Of a stretch of 64,000 bases of DNA, positions 11,901-24,795 are shown one piece after another. How positions within the stretch are numbered: the first letter of the stretch is position 1; each line of letters starts with the position of its first letter. The DNA comes from Chionoecetes opilio (lineage: Eukaryota; Arthropoda; Malacostraca; Decapoda; Majidae), in contig JACEEZ010003584.1 of the NCBI GenBank assembly GCA_016584305.1, positions 1 through 64,000 on the forward strand. Reading direction: 5' to 3'. The notes below the pieces were generated by a model, which saw nothing but the letters and a program-made list of their open reading frames with translations, had not been told where the DNA came from and made no database searches. Made by a program: the position numbers and the translations under genes.

Positions 11901-12330
11901 CGTGCCTGATAAATGCCCTGTCCTGGTAGGGGCAAAATTCATGACCTTTCATCCTTACTACAGACGCGAGTATACTCACGTCGGAGGAGTTCTAAGTCAA
12001 TTTCATCAAACGGTTCAAATTGCCCCATTGGGTATTTCTGCCAAAAACTGAATCCTTGCGAGACCACGTTACTTCACGCGACCGACAAGAAGCGTTGCCA
12101 CTAGTGCTCAACTGTAGAAATTTTCATCATTACTATGGGCTTCAAATTCTCAATTGTCACGGATCACAACCTCTCACTAGTAATTTTTTAAAAAGAAACT
12201 AAATCTCCTCGAATGACCAGGTGGATTCCTAGAGATGCGCGATATATTTTAGAGATTAAGTACCTGAAGGCAGAGATTAACTTCGGCTTCCGTCGCGGAC
12301 CATCTGTCGCGTCCAGTGGGGATGATAAAC
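11900..12330 (+). pseudogene. RNase H remnant
   Basis: A + strand frame from about 12020 carries PIGYFCQKLNP, ATDKK and, in a neighbouring frame, a FSIVTDHN segment. It is followed by TRW...ILEIKYLKAEIN (about 12213-12285), the usual link between RNase H and integrase in Ty3/gypsy polyproteins. It is broken by frameshifts. Confidence 0.65.
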
Positions 12331-12654
12331 CCGCCGACCCGGATTACATGTTTGTGACTCACCCAACCACAATTCATTCTACGCCAAAGGAAGAACCCGT
12401 GTGGAAAGGGAGTTGGTGGAGTTCTGGAGAGAGGTCCCTATCAAACGCATACCGAAGCCACGTTGGATCAGTTTACGGTAAAAGTGACATAACTATATTT
12501 GTTCGAGAAAAAACTGATGGGAGCCTACACTATGTCCTCATAATTCCTCGTAGTATGACCGTCGCGCTCTTCACCAGGCGCATGAGTTATCAGTCATCTC
12601 TTAGGACAAAAGGAAAACCTCAAGAAGCCGAGGACTGTACTTTGGCGAAATCTT

Positions 12655-13500
12655 AAAAGTAGATGTGTTGTGAGTATGTCCAACTATGTGTAACTTGCCA
12701 GAGGTTCAAAAGGAATTAAAGTTACAACAACCCTGGGAAGGATTACTCCAGTAGATAACCATTAGAAGAATAGGGATATAGACCTCCTGATATGGTATCA
12801 GGAGTTACAGGTTACCGTTATTTATGACGGTAGTCCCGATCTACCGTAGTTTTGTTAGGTTTTTCCCCTTACATTCCAAACACACTCCACACATCCTTAA
12901 GACCATGTGGCAGTACCTGGGCGTACTACGTACACCCCGCAACATCGTTCTGACAACGGAGGGAGTTCACCACCGTGAGGTTCCAGCAGTTGCTGCACAC
13001 GACACCACATCACTCTTTGCTATACGACCGCCCTATCACCCTCAAGGAATTCGGTGACCGAGAGGAATGCACAGGACCTTGAGTCACTCCTCTCGAACTT
13101 GTGTCAAGGACAACCCTCTGAGTTTGGCCCCGTTGTTGCAGCAGCCGTGCCAAATCACCATGATCAAGCGGTAGCACACCTCCACTGGAACAACGAACCC
13201 TATTTCGCCTGTTCTTTTCTCGTCATGCCCCTAGCTTGTTTGGAGCAGCTTCCTACCCGACGTCGAGGGAGAACAAGATGACATGGTCGGGGCTCCGCCC
13301 TAAATCCGCGAGATCGCATCGAAAATGTTCGCGTCGGTACAGGACCGTCGCGAACAGAAAACGGACAAAATCCAGTGGTGGAAGGTAGGAGCACTGGTAT
13401 GGGTCAGAAGAGACCACCATACATGCACTGCCGTAAACTCATGTTGAGTGGATGGGGTCTATTCGAGTGGGTGTAAGTACGTTTGGTGGGAGCTCATACT
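12655..13500 (+). pseudogene. Integrase remnant
   Basis: A CxxC-like zinc-binding end (CEYVQLCVTCQRFK, 12667 onwards) is followed by a core domain stretch (12824-13057). That stretch includes a histidine/proline-rich PPYHPQG block near 13028-13050, the conserved region preceding the catalytic Glu, and ERNAQ after it. Frames are interrupted. Confidence 0.6.
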
Positions 13501-14240
13501 GGTAGAAAATGTTTTCACGAAAAACAAGTACAAGAGCGCGAACAGGTGAAGACCTTATTATGGCAAGTGAGAGTGGTTAGAGAACCGGTGGAGAGGTTCC
13601 CTACACCCGATTCCGTGGACGAGCAATTGGCCCTTCGTGTTAGGATCCTCCTAAAAGGCCTCTTGAGGAAGAATGATGGTGTATTTTTTTTTTAAATATT
13701 AAGATGTGTTTGGACATTAATGCTGGGTCAAGAGGTGATTGTAATTCCCTCCTGAGATTAAACACTTTGGTCTGGGGATTTTCTCTGTCTAGAGTCGGAG
13801 CGTCTGATTCTCACGGGCGAAGCCTGGTTCGTGGGGGATATTTTAAATTTCGAGATCTAGTAGTACTACGCTTCTTCACTTTACCAGTCAACCAGCTTGC
13901 GGTGTGACGGACTTTCAGGACTTGTAGGGCTCTTATCATTTAGCCAGAGGCAGCCAGGCTGCGCCCTCGGGATAGATCTCTGCACCGGAATGCGACTAAG
14001 TCAGGTTGACGTCACGTTCTTACCACAGGTATCAGGTTGACTGGGAAACTTCCTTTAATTGGATTTTCGTGTAATCTAACAAAGGCAGACCCCCCGTTTT
14101 CAAAGAGCGAAGAATTCCTATTAATTCCTATCTAATTCGTCCCATACACACCTCCTCTTTAAGCAGCTTATAAAAAACGGACCTGATTCCGTAAGTAGCG
14201 CTTGATGCCTAGAATTTTTAATTTTCCCGGAATAGACGCG
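13500..14240 (+). other. 3' internal region of the LTR element, no ORF recognised
   Basis: Lies between the integrase remnant and the 3' LTR. No clear polypurine tract was seen immediately before 14241, which may reflect decay or sequence error. Confidence 0.4.
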
Positions 14241-15903
14241 TGTAAATCCCATTATTCGGGAGATGATATATGAGAATTTTATAAAATTCCCGAGCCTATG
14301 TCTTGGTCAGTATGTATTTTTTTCTCTATGTCTCACCGGGTGGACTCATCGCCCTGCTTATCATTACCCACCATTTTGTTTAGCTTCTATCTTCTTCCGC
14401 CATTTTCTTTCTTCCTTCTTTCACAGCCCTCTCTTCTCCACTCACATGCCGTATGCAGTCCAAATTCGTGGATAATTATTCTGCGTCAGTGAAACTAATG
14501 ATGTCCGTCTTTTTTAAATCTTTGCCAGCCGATCCTGGTCAGAAACGCAAGGGAACTATCCCGGAGTCTTAAACGTCCTTCAAAATATCCCTATCGTTAT
14601 CGGTTATGGTCATATATGGGCGTTGGTAGTAAGCGATCCCCGCCTAAAATTTAAAGCCCACCACAAATCATAAGCACGACTTCAATACCACCTCGCTCTG
14701 AACAGGTGTTTCGGATTGGCCGATATTACATGTAAACCAACCTTCGTGAACATTAGATCAGATATTAAATTCTTCTACATCAAAGTATGGTTTGGGTATT
14801 AGGGGCGGCCCTCCTTCGGGATAGCGCGAGTTTTCACATTACTTAAATAGTTAGTCCTGATTATAATTTGTTCATTTAAGGTCACCACAGCTTTCAACAA
14901 GTCTTTTTTTTCTTGGCGCGGAAGTCGAGGACACCGCAGTCTTTCCTCTCCACTTTCAAAGGTAAAGTATCCGTCCGGCTCCGGTGGTTTTTCTCCTTAG
15001 TGTAATACATCTATATATTTCTATAAATCATATAGGTACAGTTCGGTGTCACTAAGGCATAGATGTTTCCGCCCATCCTTTAAGTGTTTTATTAAAGATC
15101 TTCCCTCTCTCTCACTCTTCAGGCCGTCCGTGTCGCCTTCAGAAGCCCATGGTTTTACTGTAACACAACACACGACCACTGTCTCGCCATATTCTTTTCT
15201 CTACTAATACCTATCTTCCATGTGTGATTTAAAATATTAAGTATTATGTTTACCTAGTGTCATGCAATGCACTGAATGAAATACTAGTGAAGAGGTTATG
15301 CTCCAAGAGCTTTATCTCATCACTAAGGAAGCTTCCTATGTCAAAGCGTGAGTCGCAGTTCTATGTCATGGAGTAAGTTTTTTCGATTAGTGTTACCCTT
15401 ATATGCTGAAGATATCTCCAGTGAGGCTTACCCTGGTTTACAAAATAAATGGATTTCATTTACAAATATAGTTCTTGTGTTTATTATGAAAACCCAGTTG
15501 ATTATTCTGATTTGGAAAAATAATTCCCCCCACACTTCCAAAAGAGTTTTCCGCCTTTACTATGTATAACCCCTAGTACCGACCACGACTAACAAGAGCA
15601 TCTAGTATTAAAATTATTAATCTAACGTGCCCCGGAGTAATCATAGCGAAATACTCGCAGGGCTGGTGCAGCTAATCCCTAACCCTAAACACACTTATTA
15701 TTCCCTCCTTTAAGTATACAACCTTGTTCCAGTCTCTCTCGTAGTGATGAAGTGGTCACACTACAATCAGATAAGTGAAGTCAAAGACATAGTTAATCCT
15801 CCCGTCAAGTTGTAATCCATTTATCAAAATCATCCCCAATATATCATTCAGTAACGTTGACGTTTTATTACCCAGACCGTTACCCCACATTTCCGTCAAC
15901 ACA
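14241..15903 (+). repeat. 3' LTR of the Ty3/gypsy-like element
   Basis: Begins tgtaaatcccattattcggg and ends ccgtcaacaca. It aligns with 6435-8109 along its whole length, with many 1-3 base indels. The amount of divergence suggests an old insertion, a noisy assembly, or both. Confidence 0.85.
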
Positions 15904-16345
15904 TTAATTACTACTGTTGTTTATAGTCACTAATGCGGCTACTGCTTTTGTTATTAATTTTGATGTTATTGTTTATTTTTGTTTCTTGTGGTTGTTACTA
16001 TACTTTTACCTATTACAACTATACTATTACTATACTACGAATACTAATATTACTGTAATTTTTGTTTGTTGTGGTTGATGATGTTGTGAAAGGTAGTTGT
16101 GGTTGTTGTTCAGGCACATGCACAGGGAGGGTGGCTGCAGGGGATGACCTCTCCCCCATTCGCTGTTTAATGTCCCAAAAGTGCCTTTTTCCGAAAGAAT
16201 ATTCAGTATTTAAATTTCACTCCATCAGAGCCTACTGTAGTAGAAAAATCGTAAGGCTCAGACGCCTAGCCCCTCAGTGTATGAGTTTATCAGTCAGCAT
16301 AATATTATAGTCTGCTTTTAGTGAAAATCAAGAGAATACTCATTG
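15904..16345. other. AT-rich intergenic DNA
   Basis: Tri- and dinucleotide-like runs (tactat, gttgttt) with no exon or transposon motif recognised. Confidence 0.4.
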
Positions 16346-16417
16346 ATATGTATAGATATATATATATATTATATATATAGTTATAACATATATAAGTATA
16401 TATACTTATATATTAGA

Positions 16418-16452
<35 letters not shown>

Positions 16453-16454
16453 TA
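16346..16454. repeat. (AT)n microsatellite
   Basis: Alternating AT runs with short interruptions. Confidence 0.9.
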
Positions 16455-17115
16455 GGCGTATTTTGTGCAGCCTTGGAAGTTAAAATCTTACTTATTTTAA
16501 TGCTCCGCCCACTTTTTTTTACTCTTTTGCGTGCATAGAAAACTGAGCTAGATACACTTATTTTACTCTTTTCCTGTAAAATTATACAGTCGTGGGTGTT
16601 GGGGGTGGTGGTTTTCAAGAGCCTGGCCATCAGAATACAGTCGCGGCGCCATGTAGAAAATCTTATCAAACCTCCTCCGTAATGTTTCTCTTTTCCTTTA
16701 TATTCTCATACCAATTCAACATTCATTACATGCGCACACATCAGGATACTGTATTTAATTATAGTAGGTAGGATAGTAAGGAGTAGAGTAGGTGACTCTT
16801 AACCGGTAAGAAGTCACAAATATTAAAAATTCTCCGCGAAGCTTCTGGGAACAATTTCCCAATCCCTCGAATTTTTCAATGTTTCCCTGAATCTTCCGTT
16901 GATGCTATGCTGGCTTAGCAACCAAAACTGGTGTAAATTATTGCTATAGTATAGTCCCAATACTTAATAATATTCATGAGTGAGTATACATTTGCATAGA
17001 AATTTTTAAATTTGTATATATGTTATATCACCCAAGAAGCCTTTTTAGAGCCTATCGCAGGCCCAGAATACGGAACATTGTCATCAGTCTGCTTCCAGCG
17101 CCACACCGGTAAGGA
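16455..17115. other. Unassigned intergenic DNA
   Basis: No coding or repeat motif recognised; short frames only. Confidence 0.4.
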
Positions 17116-17490
17116 GGTCTCTAACCACGGGCCACCACCACCCACCACCACCCAGGGCCCCACCCGCCCACCACCCCCATCAACACCCACCCACCACACG
17201 CCCATCACCCCATCGCTACCGCCCACCACACACCCCCCACCACAAACGCCCATCACCCATCCGCCCACCAACACCCACCCACCACACTCCCATCACCCCT
17301 CCGCCCACCACACACCCACCGCACCACACGCCCATCACACCTCCGCCCACCACACACCCACCCACCACAGCGGCCCACACCGCATCCGCCCACCACACAC
17401 CCACCCACCACACAACCACCATCATACTCGCCCACACACACACCACCACCACACGTCCATCACACACGCCGCCCACCACACACCCGGCCA
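17116..17490 (+). repeat. CCACCACACACCCA-type minisatellite
   Basis: A degenerate tandem array of cccaccacacaccc and cccatcacacctccg units. The 160-codon Pro/His/Thr-rich frame on + and the Gly/Val-rich frames on - are repeat artefacts. Its core (cccatcac, ccaccacac) resembles the complement of the gggtgatggg minisatellite in the composite units, but in a different register. Confidence 0.9.
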
Positions 17491-17499
17491 CTGATTTGA

Positions 17500-18018
17500 A
17501 CGGGGGAGATGCATGGCTGGATGAATCACAGCCCGCATTCATCTAGGTTTAGTGCAAGAGATAATTGGGTGAAACGTAGATGTGGTACACGTAGCCTACA
17601 TACGTACGGGTCCATGATAGCATTAAACATCCTCGACGCACTTTCTGAAATGGCTGTGTAGCAAATAGATATTCAAATAACAGTTTTCATAGCGCCCTAA
17701 ACATTTCAGTTTAATATCAAGTCCATCTATAGAGTTAGGAAAACATGCTAATGGCCTTTCTAAGAGCTCAAAACAATTAGATATCGATGTGTAATACAGA
17801 CAATCACGCTACTACTCTTTGCTGTGCCTTCAATAATTCAACCTTAACGATATTCCTTGAGCCTCTGCAAGAGGTAATGAAGTGTACGCCCACTTTTACT
17901 CTCGGCAAACATCCAAGAAAGAGCTTTGGCACGCTACAATCGTATTTTGTGATGGCAAGCAGGGGCGGAGCTTAAATAAGTATAATTTTACTCCGGAAGG
18001 ACACTACAAAAAACGCCT
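17500..18018. other. Unassigned intergenic DNA
   Basis: No motif recognised. A short frame at 17787-17975 has no features. Confidence 0.4.
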
Positions 18019-18105
18019 TAAATATATATATAATATATTTTAAAATATATATATATATATATATATCAAATATATATATATATATATATATAATTTTATA
18101 TATAT
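18019..18105. repeat. (AT)n microsatellite
   Basis: Alternating AT; it abuts the MITE that follows. Confidence 0.9.
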
Positions 18106-18107
18106 AC

Positions 18108-18648
18108 AGAGCTGGGCACTAAAATACATTGCATGTATTTAAATACTAAATACTAAATACATGGGAGAAATGTATTTAAATATTAAATACTAAATACTTT
18201 TACGAATGTATTTAAATACTAAATACTAAATACATAAATTGTATTTAAAAATACATTTGAAAATACATTTTAAATACACCAAATTTTAACATGTCCGAAA
18301 AAATGGATTTCTTAGGATTTCCTTAGATTTTGGGTTTTCTTAAAAATTTCCTTCTCAGGCCTAAAATTTCTTAAAAAGCAGGACATTTCCTTGCAAGTGG
18401 AACACGGGTTCACTGTAACATCAGGATTGCCAATAGTTTGGGGGGTTTGTGGCCAAATTACTGATAAAAAAGTATTTACATTTTTATATTATGAGTATTT
18501 AAATACAATGTATTTAAATACTCATAAAAGGGATTTAAATACTCTATTTAAATACATGACAACCAAAATGTTTAAAATATTTTTAAATACACAAATGTAT
18601 TTAAAAACGTATTTATATACAAATGTATTTAAATACTGCCGCTCCTGT
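18108..18648. mobile_element. TTTAAATAC-rich MITE, complete copy
   Basis: Starts agagctgggca and ends with a degraded complement (tgccgctcct). Both ends consist of many TATTTAAATAC/AATACTAAATAC repeats, with a central unique part (tccttaggatttccttag ... ttcactgtaacatcagg). Related copies at 38311-39545 and 44157-45532 carry a LINE fragment in the centre. The 3' end tgcccagctct at 45521-45531 confirms the terminal inverted repeat. No coding capacity. Confidence 0.75.
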
Positions 18649-18649
18649 A

Positions 18650-18656
18650 TATAAAA

Positions 18657-18695
<39 letters not shown>

Positions 18696-18929
18696 TATAA
18701 TAATATAAATATATTTTATATATATTATATATATATATATATATTTTATATATAATATATATATATTACCTATATATATATATATCTAAAAATATTATAA
18801 TATATATCTATAGATTATATATTATATATATAATATTTTATTATATATTATATATATAAAATATAAAATATATATATATATATATAATAATATTATATAT
18901 ATATATATATATTATTATTATATATAATC

Positions 18930-18970
<41 letters not shown>

Positions 18971-19084
18971 ATATATATATTATTATATCATGAAGTTTCA
19001 GGGTGACAGAGACACTCGGTATACTTGGGGTTGTTTATGAACGTTTCGCCAAGGCACTTGGCATCATATATATAATTTTATATA

Positions 19085-19116
<32 letters not shown>

Positions 19117-19134
19117 ATATATATATATAATATT

Positions 19135-19178
<44 letters not shown>

Positions 19179-19236
19179 TTTATTTTATTATTATATTTTA
19201 ATTATATAATATATTATTATATTTTTATATAAAATT

Positions 19237-19267
<31 letters not shown>

Positions 19268-19380
19268 TTTTTATATATATATAATATATATATATTTATA
19301 TATCATATATATATATATATATAATATATATATTATATAATATTATATATATATATATATATAATATATATTATATATAA

Positions 19381-19420
<40 letters not shown>

Positions 19421-19720
19421 TATATTTTAAATTTTAATATATATTATAATTTTATATTAATATATATATATATATATATATTATAATCATATTTTTATAA
19501 AATATAATATATATAATATATATATATTATGTATAGATATATATATATATATTTAAAATAATTATAAAATATATATAATTATATATTATATATATATATA
19601 TATAATAATATATATCTATATAAAATATAATGATATATATATAAAATATTATATATAATATATAATTTTTATATTTATATTATATATATATATATTATAT
19701 TTTATATATTCTTCTTAAAT
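18650..19720. repeat. (AT)n-rich tract
   Basis: Long AT/TA low-complexity DNA, interrupted at about 18990-19065 by unique sequence (tgaagtttcagggtgac...). No gene. Confidence 0.9.
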
Positions 19721-19721
19721 A

Positions 19722-20533
19722 ATATAAGCGAAAGTGTGTCTGTCTGTGTGTGTGTGTGTGTGGTGTGTGTGTGTGTCTATAGGTTCCCCCCCCCGGGGCG
19801 AAAACCCTCATATGGCACATTTTTGGAATCAGGTTGCCCAGGGGAAGGTAAAACCCCACTTTGAGATGATCCATCACTTTTTTTTTTTTTTTTTTTAGCA
19901 GCCTTTTAGCGAGAATTGTGAAAACAAAAAGTGGGTTGCGGAATTGAGGAAGCCTTGTGTAGGGTGTGGGAAATGGGGAGGAATGGGGGGTGATGGGTAA
20001 TGGGTGGGGGGTGATGGATGATAAAATGGGTGGGGGGTGATGGTGATGGGTGAGGGAATAGGTGGGGGTATGGGTAATGGGTAGTGAAATGGGTGTTGAG
20101 TGGGAAAATGGGTGAGTGAATGGGGGGGAGGTGATGGTGGCTAATGGGTGAGTGAATGGGGGGGGGGTGATGGGTAAGGGGGTTGAGTGAATGGGTGTGT
20201 GGTGAGGGGGTAAGGGGTGAGTGAATGGGTGGGGGGTGGGGGGTTAAGGGGTGAGTAAATGGGTGGGGGGTGATGGGTAATGGGTGAGTGAATGGGTGGG
20301 GGGTATGGGTAAGGGGTGAGTGAATGGGTGGGGGTGAGGGGTAAGGGGTGGTGAATGGGGGGGGGGAAAAATACTTTTCTACATCCTGTTTCAGGAAAAG
20401 TTAGAAGGGGCTATCTGGAGATCCTGTTTGGGGGGCCGAAGGGCCCCACCAAACACAGATGGGGGCCGGGGGGCCCACCAATACCCTCCGCAGGACTACC
20501 AAAAAAGCCGCCCGGGGGGGGCTTTGCGACTAT
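19722..20533 (+). repeat. Composite repeat unit, copy 2
   Basis: Same order as copy 1: TG tract, ctataggttcc block, poly-T, gcgagaattgtgaaaac, minisatellite (about 19955-20360), then the tail with GC hairpins ending gcgactatat. The TIR element of copy 1 is absent: the flanks meet at ttgcggaattgagg (AATT 19942-19945), so this is an empty site. Confidence 0.8.
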
Positions 20534-20539
20534 ATAAAA

Positions 20540-21838
20540 TAAAGCGAAAGTGTGTCTGTCTGTCTGTCTGTGGTGTGTTGTGTGTGTGCTATAGTTCCCC
20601 CCCGTGGCGCAAACCCTCATATGGCCTTTTTTGGAATCAGGTTGACCGGGGGAAAGGTCATAACCCACTTATGAGATGATCCGATCACTTTTTTTTTTTT
20701 TTTTTTAGCACCTAAGCGAGAATTGTAAAAACAAAAGGGGGTTGCGAGAATGAGGAACCCTTTGTGTAGGGTGAGGGGAAGGGGTTTGAGTGAATGGGGG
20801 GGGTGATGGGAAAGGGGTTGGGATGATGGGTGGTGAATGGGGGGGTGAGGGGTTTGGGGGGTGATGGGTGATGGGTGAGGAATGGGTGGGGGGTGTGGTA
20901 ATGGGTGGTGAATGGGTGTGTGGTGATGGGAAAAGGGGTGAGTAAATGGGGGGGGGGTAGGGGTAATGGGTGAGTGAAGGGGTGTGTGGTGGGGGGAAAA
21001 GGGGTGGTGAATGGGGGGGGGGTGATGGGTAGGGGGGAAAAATGGGTGTGGGGTGATGGGTAATGGGTAGTGAATGGGTGGGGGTTGAGTAATGGGGGGG
21101 GGTGAGGGGGTAATGGGTGAGTGATGGGTGTGGGGGGAGGGTAATGGGTGAGTGAATGGGTGGGGGTGATGGGTAATGGGTGAGTAAAGGGGTGTGTGGT
21201 GAGGGGTAAGGGGTTATGAATGGGTGGGGGTGGGGGTAAGGGGTGAGTGAATGGGGGGGGGGGTGAGGGTAAGGGTGGTGGTGATGGGAGGGGTGAGTGA
21301 ATGGGGGGGGGGAGTGTGGTAAGGGGTGAGTGAATGGGGGGAGGGCGGGGGGTAAGGGGTGAGTGAAGGGGTGGGGGGTGATGGGTATGGGTGAGTGAAG
21401 GGGTGTTAGGAGGGTAATGGGTGATGAAAGGGGTGGGGGGTGATGGGTAATGGGTAGTAAATGGGGGGGGGGGGGTGATGGGTAATGGGTAGTAAATGGG
21501 TGGGGGGTGATGGGAAAATGGGTGAGTGAAGGGGTGGGGTGATGGGTAATGGGGTGAGTGGGGGGTTGGGGGGTTGGGAAATGGGTGAGTGATGGGGGGG
21601 GGGTGATGGGTAATGGGTGAGTGAATGGGGGGGGTGATGGGAAGGGGTGAGTGAGGGTTTGGGGGGATACATCATTTCTACACCCATGATTTCAGGAAAG
21701 TTAGAAGGGGCTACGGGGAGAGTCCAGTTTGGGGGCCGAAGCCCCCCAAAACACGGGTGGGGGGCCCAAAAGGGCCCCACCAAATACCCTCCGGGGCTAC
21801 CCAAAAAAGTCCCCCGGGAGGGCGGCTTTGCGGCTATA
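20540..21838 (+). repeat. Composite repeat unit, copy 3
   Basis: Follows copy 2 after a short AT link. It has the largest minisatellite core in the window (about 20765-21660). It also has an empty site for the TIR element (gcgagaatgagg near 20745-20754). The tail ends gcggctatatttt. Confidence 0.8.
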
Positions 21839-21963
21839 TTTTAAAATAATATAAAATTATAAAATATTATTTATTTTAATATATATATATATTTTAATAT
21901 AATATAAATATATTATATATATATATAATATATATATATATATAATATATATATATAAAAATA

Positions 21964-21991
21964 TAACGAAAGTGTGTCTGCCCTTCTGTCG

Positions 21992-22026
<35 letters not shown>

Positions 22027-23656
22027 GTGTGTGGTGGTATGGGTTTTCCGCCCCCCGGGGCGCAAACACCTCTATGGCACTTTTTGGAATCATTGATTGG
22101 TTGACCAGGGAAAGGTCATAAGCCCATTTATGAATGATCCATCACATTTTTTTTTTTTTTTTTTTTTTAGCAGCCTTTTAGCGAGAATTTAAAAACAAAG
22201 TGGGTTGCGAGAATTAGAGAGAACTGCAACTCGAAATGCCAGGGTTGCTGTATTTTTTTAATCAAAATTTTGGGTGAAAATTGGTCAACTTGAAAAAAAA
22301 ATATGGCTTTTTTCCACTGTACTTAAAACACAAAAGTAAAAATTTAAGAACGATTTTTTTCTATTGTATATTGTATAGAAGCCTGATTCTGTAAAATTGT
22401 AATAACCAAATAACCAAGTAGGTTTATAGTTGAGGGGGCAGGTAAATGCTACTCTATGATATTAATAGTAATAACGAATGGTTAGAAGTTTTCTAACCTA
22501 GCAGTCTATTTTCCTGTTATTATTTTGGGATCAATCAGATGAAAGCCTAGAAATGCAATGATCACGCGTGAGTGGAATGTTTTGATTTAAACTCCCCCCC
22601 CCATCCCCCCCCCGCGGCCGTCGCCTCCACAATTATAACCTCATTTTCGCAGCAACAAGCCGATTTGGCATTCTTTTTTTTCTTCGTTTTTCCCGCATTT
22701 CTTATGTATTTTGACAACGGGTTTTCCAGACCGCGATACTGTCTTTTCCCCTGTGAACATCGCCCAAATTTTACATGCCCCCCAAAAAATGTAAAAAATC
22801 TATTAACTTTGCTACTCGAGGCAGTAATTTTTCATTAAAATTTCTATTATAAACGTTCCATGTAAATCTGTCATCCATATAATTAGTAGAACAAAAGAAG
22901 AAAATTATTTTTGGTATTCGATGCGGTGCATCAATATTTTCGCGAAATTAAATTTTTGAAAAAAATTAGTCGGGAGCCCCAAAAAACGTAGACCAACCTT
23001 TGATTAAAACTGCCCGCACCACTGGGATTTTTTCGAGTTTTCAGTTCTCTCTAATTGAGGACCTTGATGTAGGGGGATGGGGATGGGGGAGTGAATGGGT
23101 GGGGTGATGGGTAAGGTTGGGGTGAGGGGGGAGTGAAATTTTTTGGGGGGGTGATGGGTTGGGGGGGTTGGGGGATGGGTAGTGAATAGGTGGGGGGTGG
23201 GTAATGGGGGAGTGAATGGGGGTGTGGTGATGGGGTAATGGGGGAGTGAATGGGGGGGGGGGGATTTGGGAATGGGGGATGAATTGGTGGGGGGGTGATG
23301 GGTAATGGGTGATGAATGGTGTGTGGTGGATGGTAATGGGGGAGGAATGGGTGGGGGGTGAGGGGAATGGGGGAGTGAAAGGGGGGGGGGTGATGGTAAT
23401 GGTTAGTTTAATAGGGGGGGGGTGAGGGGTTTAATGGGTGGTGAATGGGGGGGGGGTGAGGTAATGGGTGAGTGAATGGGTGGGGGGCGATGGGTTGGGT
23501 GAGTAAATGGTGGGGGGAAATAATACTTTCTACATCCATGATTTCAGGAAAGTTAAAGGGGGCTATCTGGGAGCCCTTTTTTTGGGTGGGCCAAGGCCCA
23601 CCATCCCTCCGCGGGGAGCTACCAAAAAGTCCGCCTGGAGGGCGGCTTTGGGGCTA
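21964..23656 (+). repeat. Composite repeat unit, copy 4, with inverted TIR element
   Basis: The head is at 21964-22211, the TIR element at 22216-23052, the minisatellite at about 23065-23515, and the tail with hairpins ends near 23656 (ggggctataaaa). It is separated from copy 3 by an (AT)n tract (21838-21963). Confidence 0.8.
22216..23052 (-). mobile_element. Non-autonomous TIR element, 'flip' copy 2 (reverse orientation)
   Basis: Its body is the reverse complement of 579-1457 (for example, tttacatgtat..gtaaaatttgggcgatgttc of copy 1 appears reversed here). The flanking composite-unit sequence is in the same orientation as in copy 1. The bordering AATT lies at 22212-22215 and 23053-23056. 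The ends read gagagaactg on both sides as inverted repeats. Confidence 0.75.
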
Positions 23657-24209
23657 TAAAAATTATAATATATTATATTATTATATAAATAAATTTTATA
23701 TAATTATAAATATATATATTATATTTATAATATATAATTATTATTTATATAATTATATATATTTATATAAAATAAAATATTATATATTTATATATATTAT
23801 TATATATATATATATATATATTATATATTATTTATATATATATATATATTTTAAATTATTATTATATATATATATATATTTATATATTATTATATAATAT
23901 ATTATTATATATATATATATATTATTATATATATATTTTTTAAAAATTATTATTATATATATATATATAATAAATGTTTTTATTATATTATATAAAATTA
24001 TATTATATATATATATATATTTATATTATATATTATATATATTATTTAATATATATATTATATTATATATACATATATTTTATATATATATATATATATT
24101 TTTTATATATATATATATTAATATATATTAATATATAATATAAAATATATTATATATATAATATATATATATATATATACGTATATTTTAATATATATTA
24201 TATATATAT

Positions 24210-24247
<38 letters not shown>

Positions 24248-24345
24248 CGTATATATATATACGTATATATATATATTATATATATATATAATATATTATA
24301 TATATATATTTTATATAATATATAAATTATATATATATAAAAAAT
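23657..24345. repeat. (AT)n-rich tract
   Basis: Low-complexity TA/AAT/TTA repeats with a few atacgtatat palindromes. Confidence 0.9.
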
Positions 24346-24795
24346 TAATCATGTCAAGTATTGGGAGTGTGAAGATTATTTTTGGCTTATATATTTACAT
24401 CCGACCCAAAAGCTATTTTAAAAGGGGAAATGGTTATTCTAGTGAGTTGTAAATATAGAAATTTTGATGAAATGCTTGGAAGAAACAAAGATCTTAAGAT
24501 AAACCTAACAGTTGACAAAAAAATCGGTGAAAAAGAAGATTAGTAAATGAACTGCTGAATGCGGTGCGGATTCTGTGATTTAGTGGATTTTGGAATAAAG
24601 CAAAAGGGATAAAAAGGGGAGAAAAGGGAAAAAAAGGGTGTATATATACTCTCACCCAACTTTAACACTTAAAAGTTTTTTTTTTTTCTCTTCTCACTCA
24701 TTTCAACACCGTATAACATGTCATAGCTCATCCATCTTTTCCCCACAGCTATTATACAATCATTGAATACTTATATATGGCACTAAAGAGAGTCT
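24346..24795. other. AT-rich intergenic DNA
   Basis: No motif recognised. Confidence 0.4.

Larger units (their letters stand above)
6435..15903 (+). mobile_element. Ty3/gypsy-like LTR retrotransposon, full-length but decayed
   Basis: Two related direct repeats of about 1.67 kb (6435-8109 and 14241-15903) flank 6.1 kb holding gag/pol remnants in the order zinc knuckle, DTG protease, reverse transcriptase, RNase H, integrase. That order is typical of Ty3/gypsy. The LTRs begin TGTAA and end CACA. Candidate target duplications are ttat (6431-6434) and ttaa (15904-15907), which differ at one base, so the TSD is not secure. All coding parts carry stops and frameshifts; the element is inactive. Confidence 0.85.

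Noticed and set aside
17012..17494. 160-residue Pro/His/Thr-rich frame
   Set aside because: It is the translation of the CCACCACACACC minisatellite; complementary Gly/Val-rich frames exist on the other strand.
20340..21660. Telomeric DNA
   Set aside because: The G-rich gggtgatgggtaatgggtgag repeat has a long degenerate unit and lies within the composite element; it is not TTAGG or TTAGGG.
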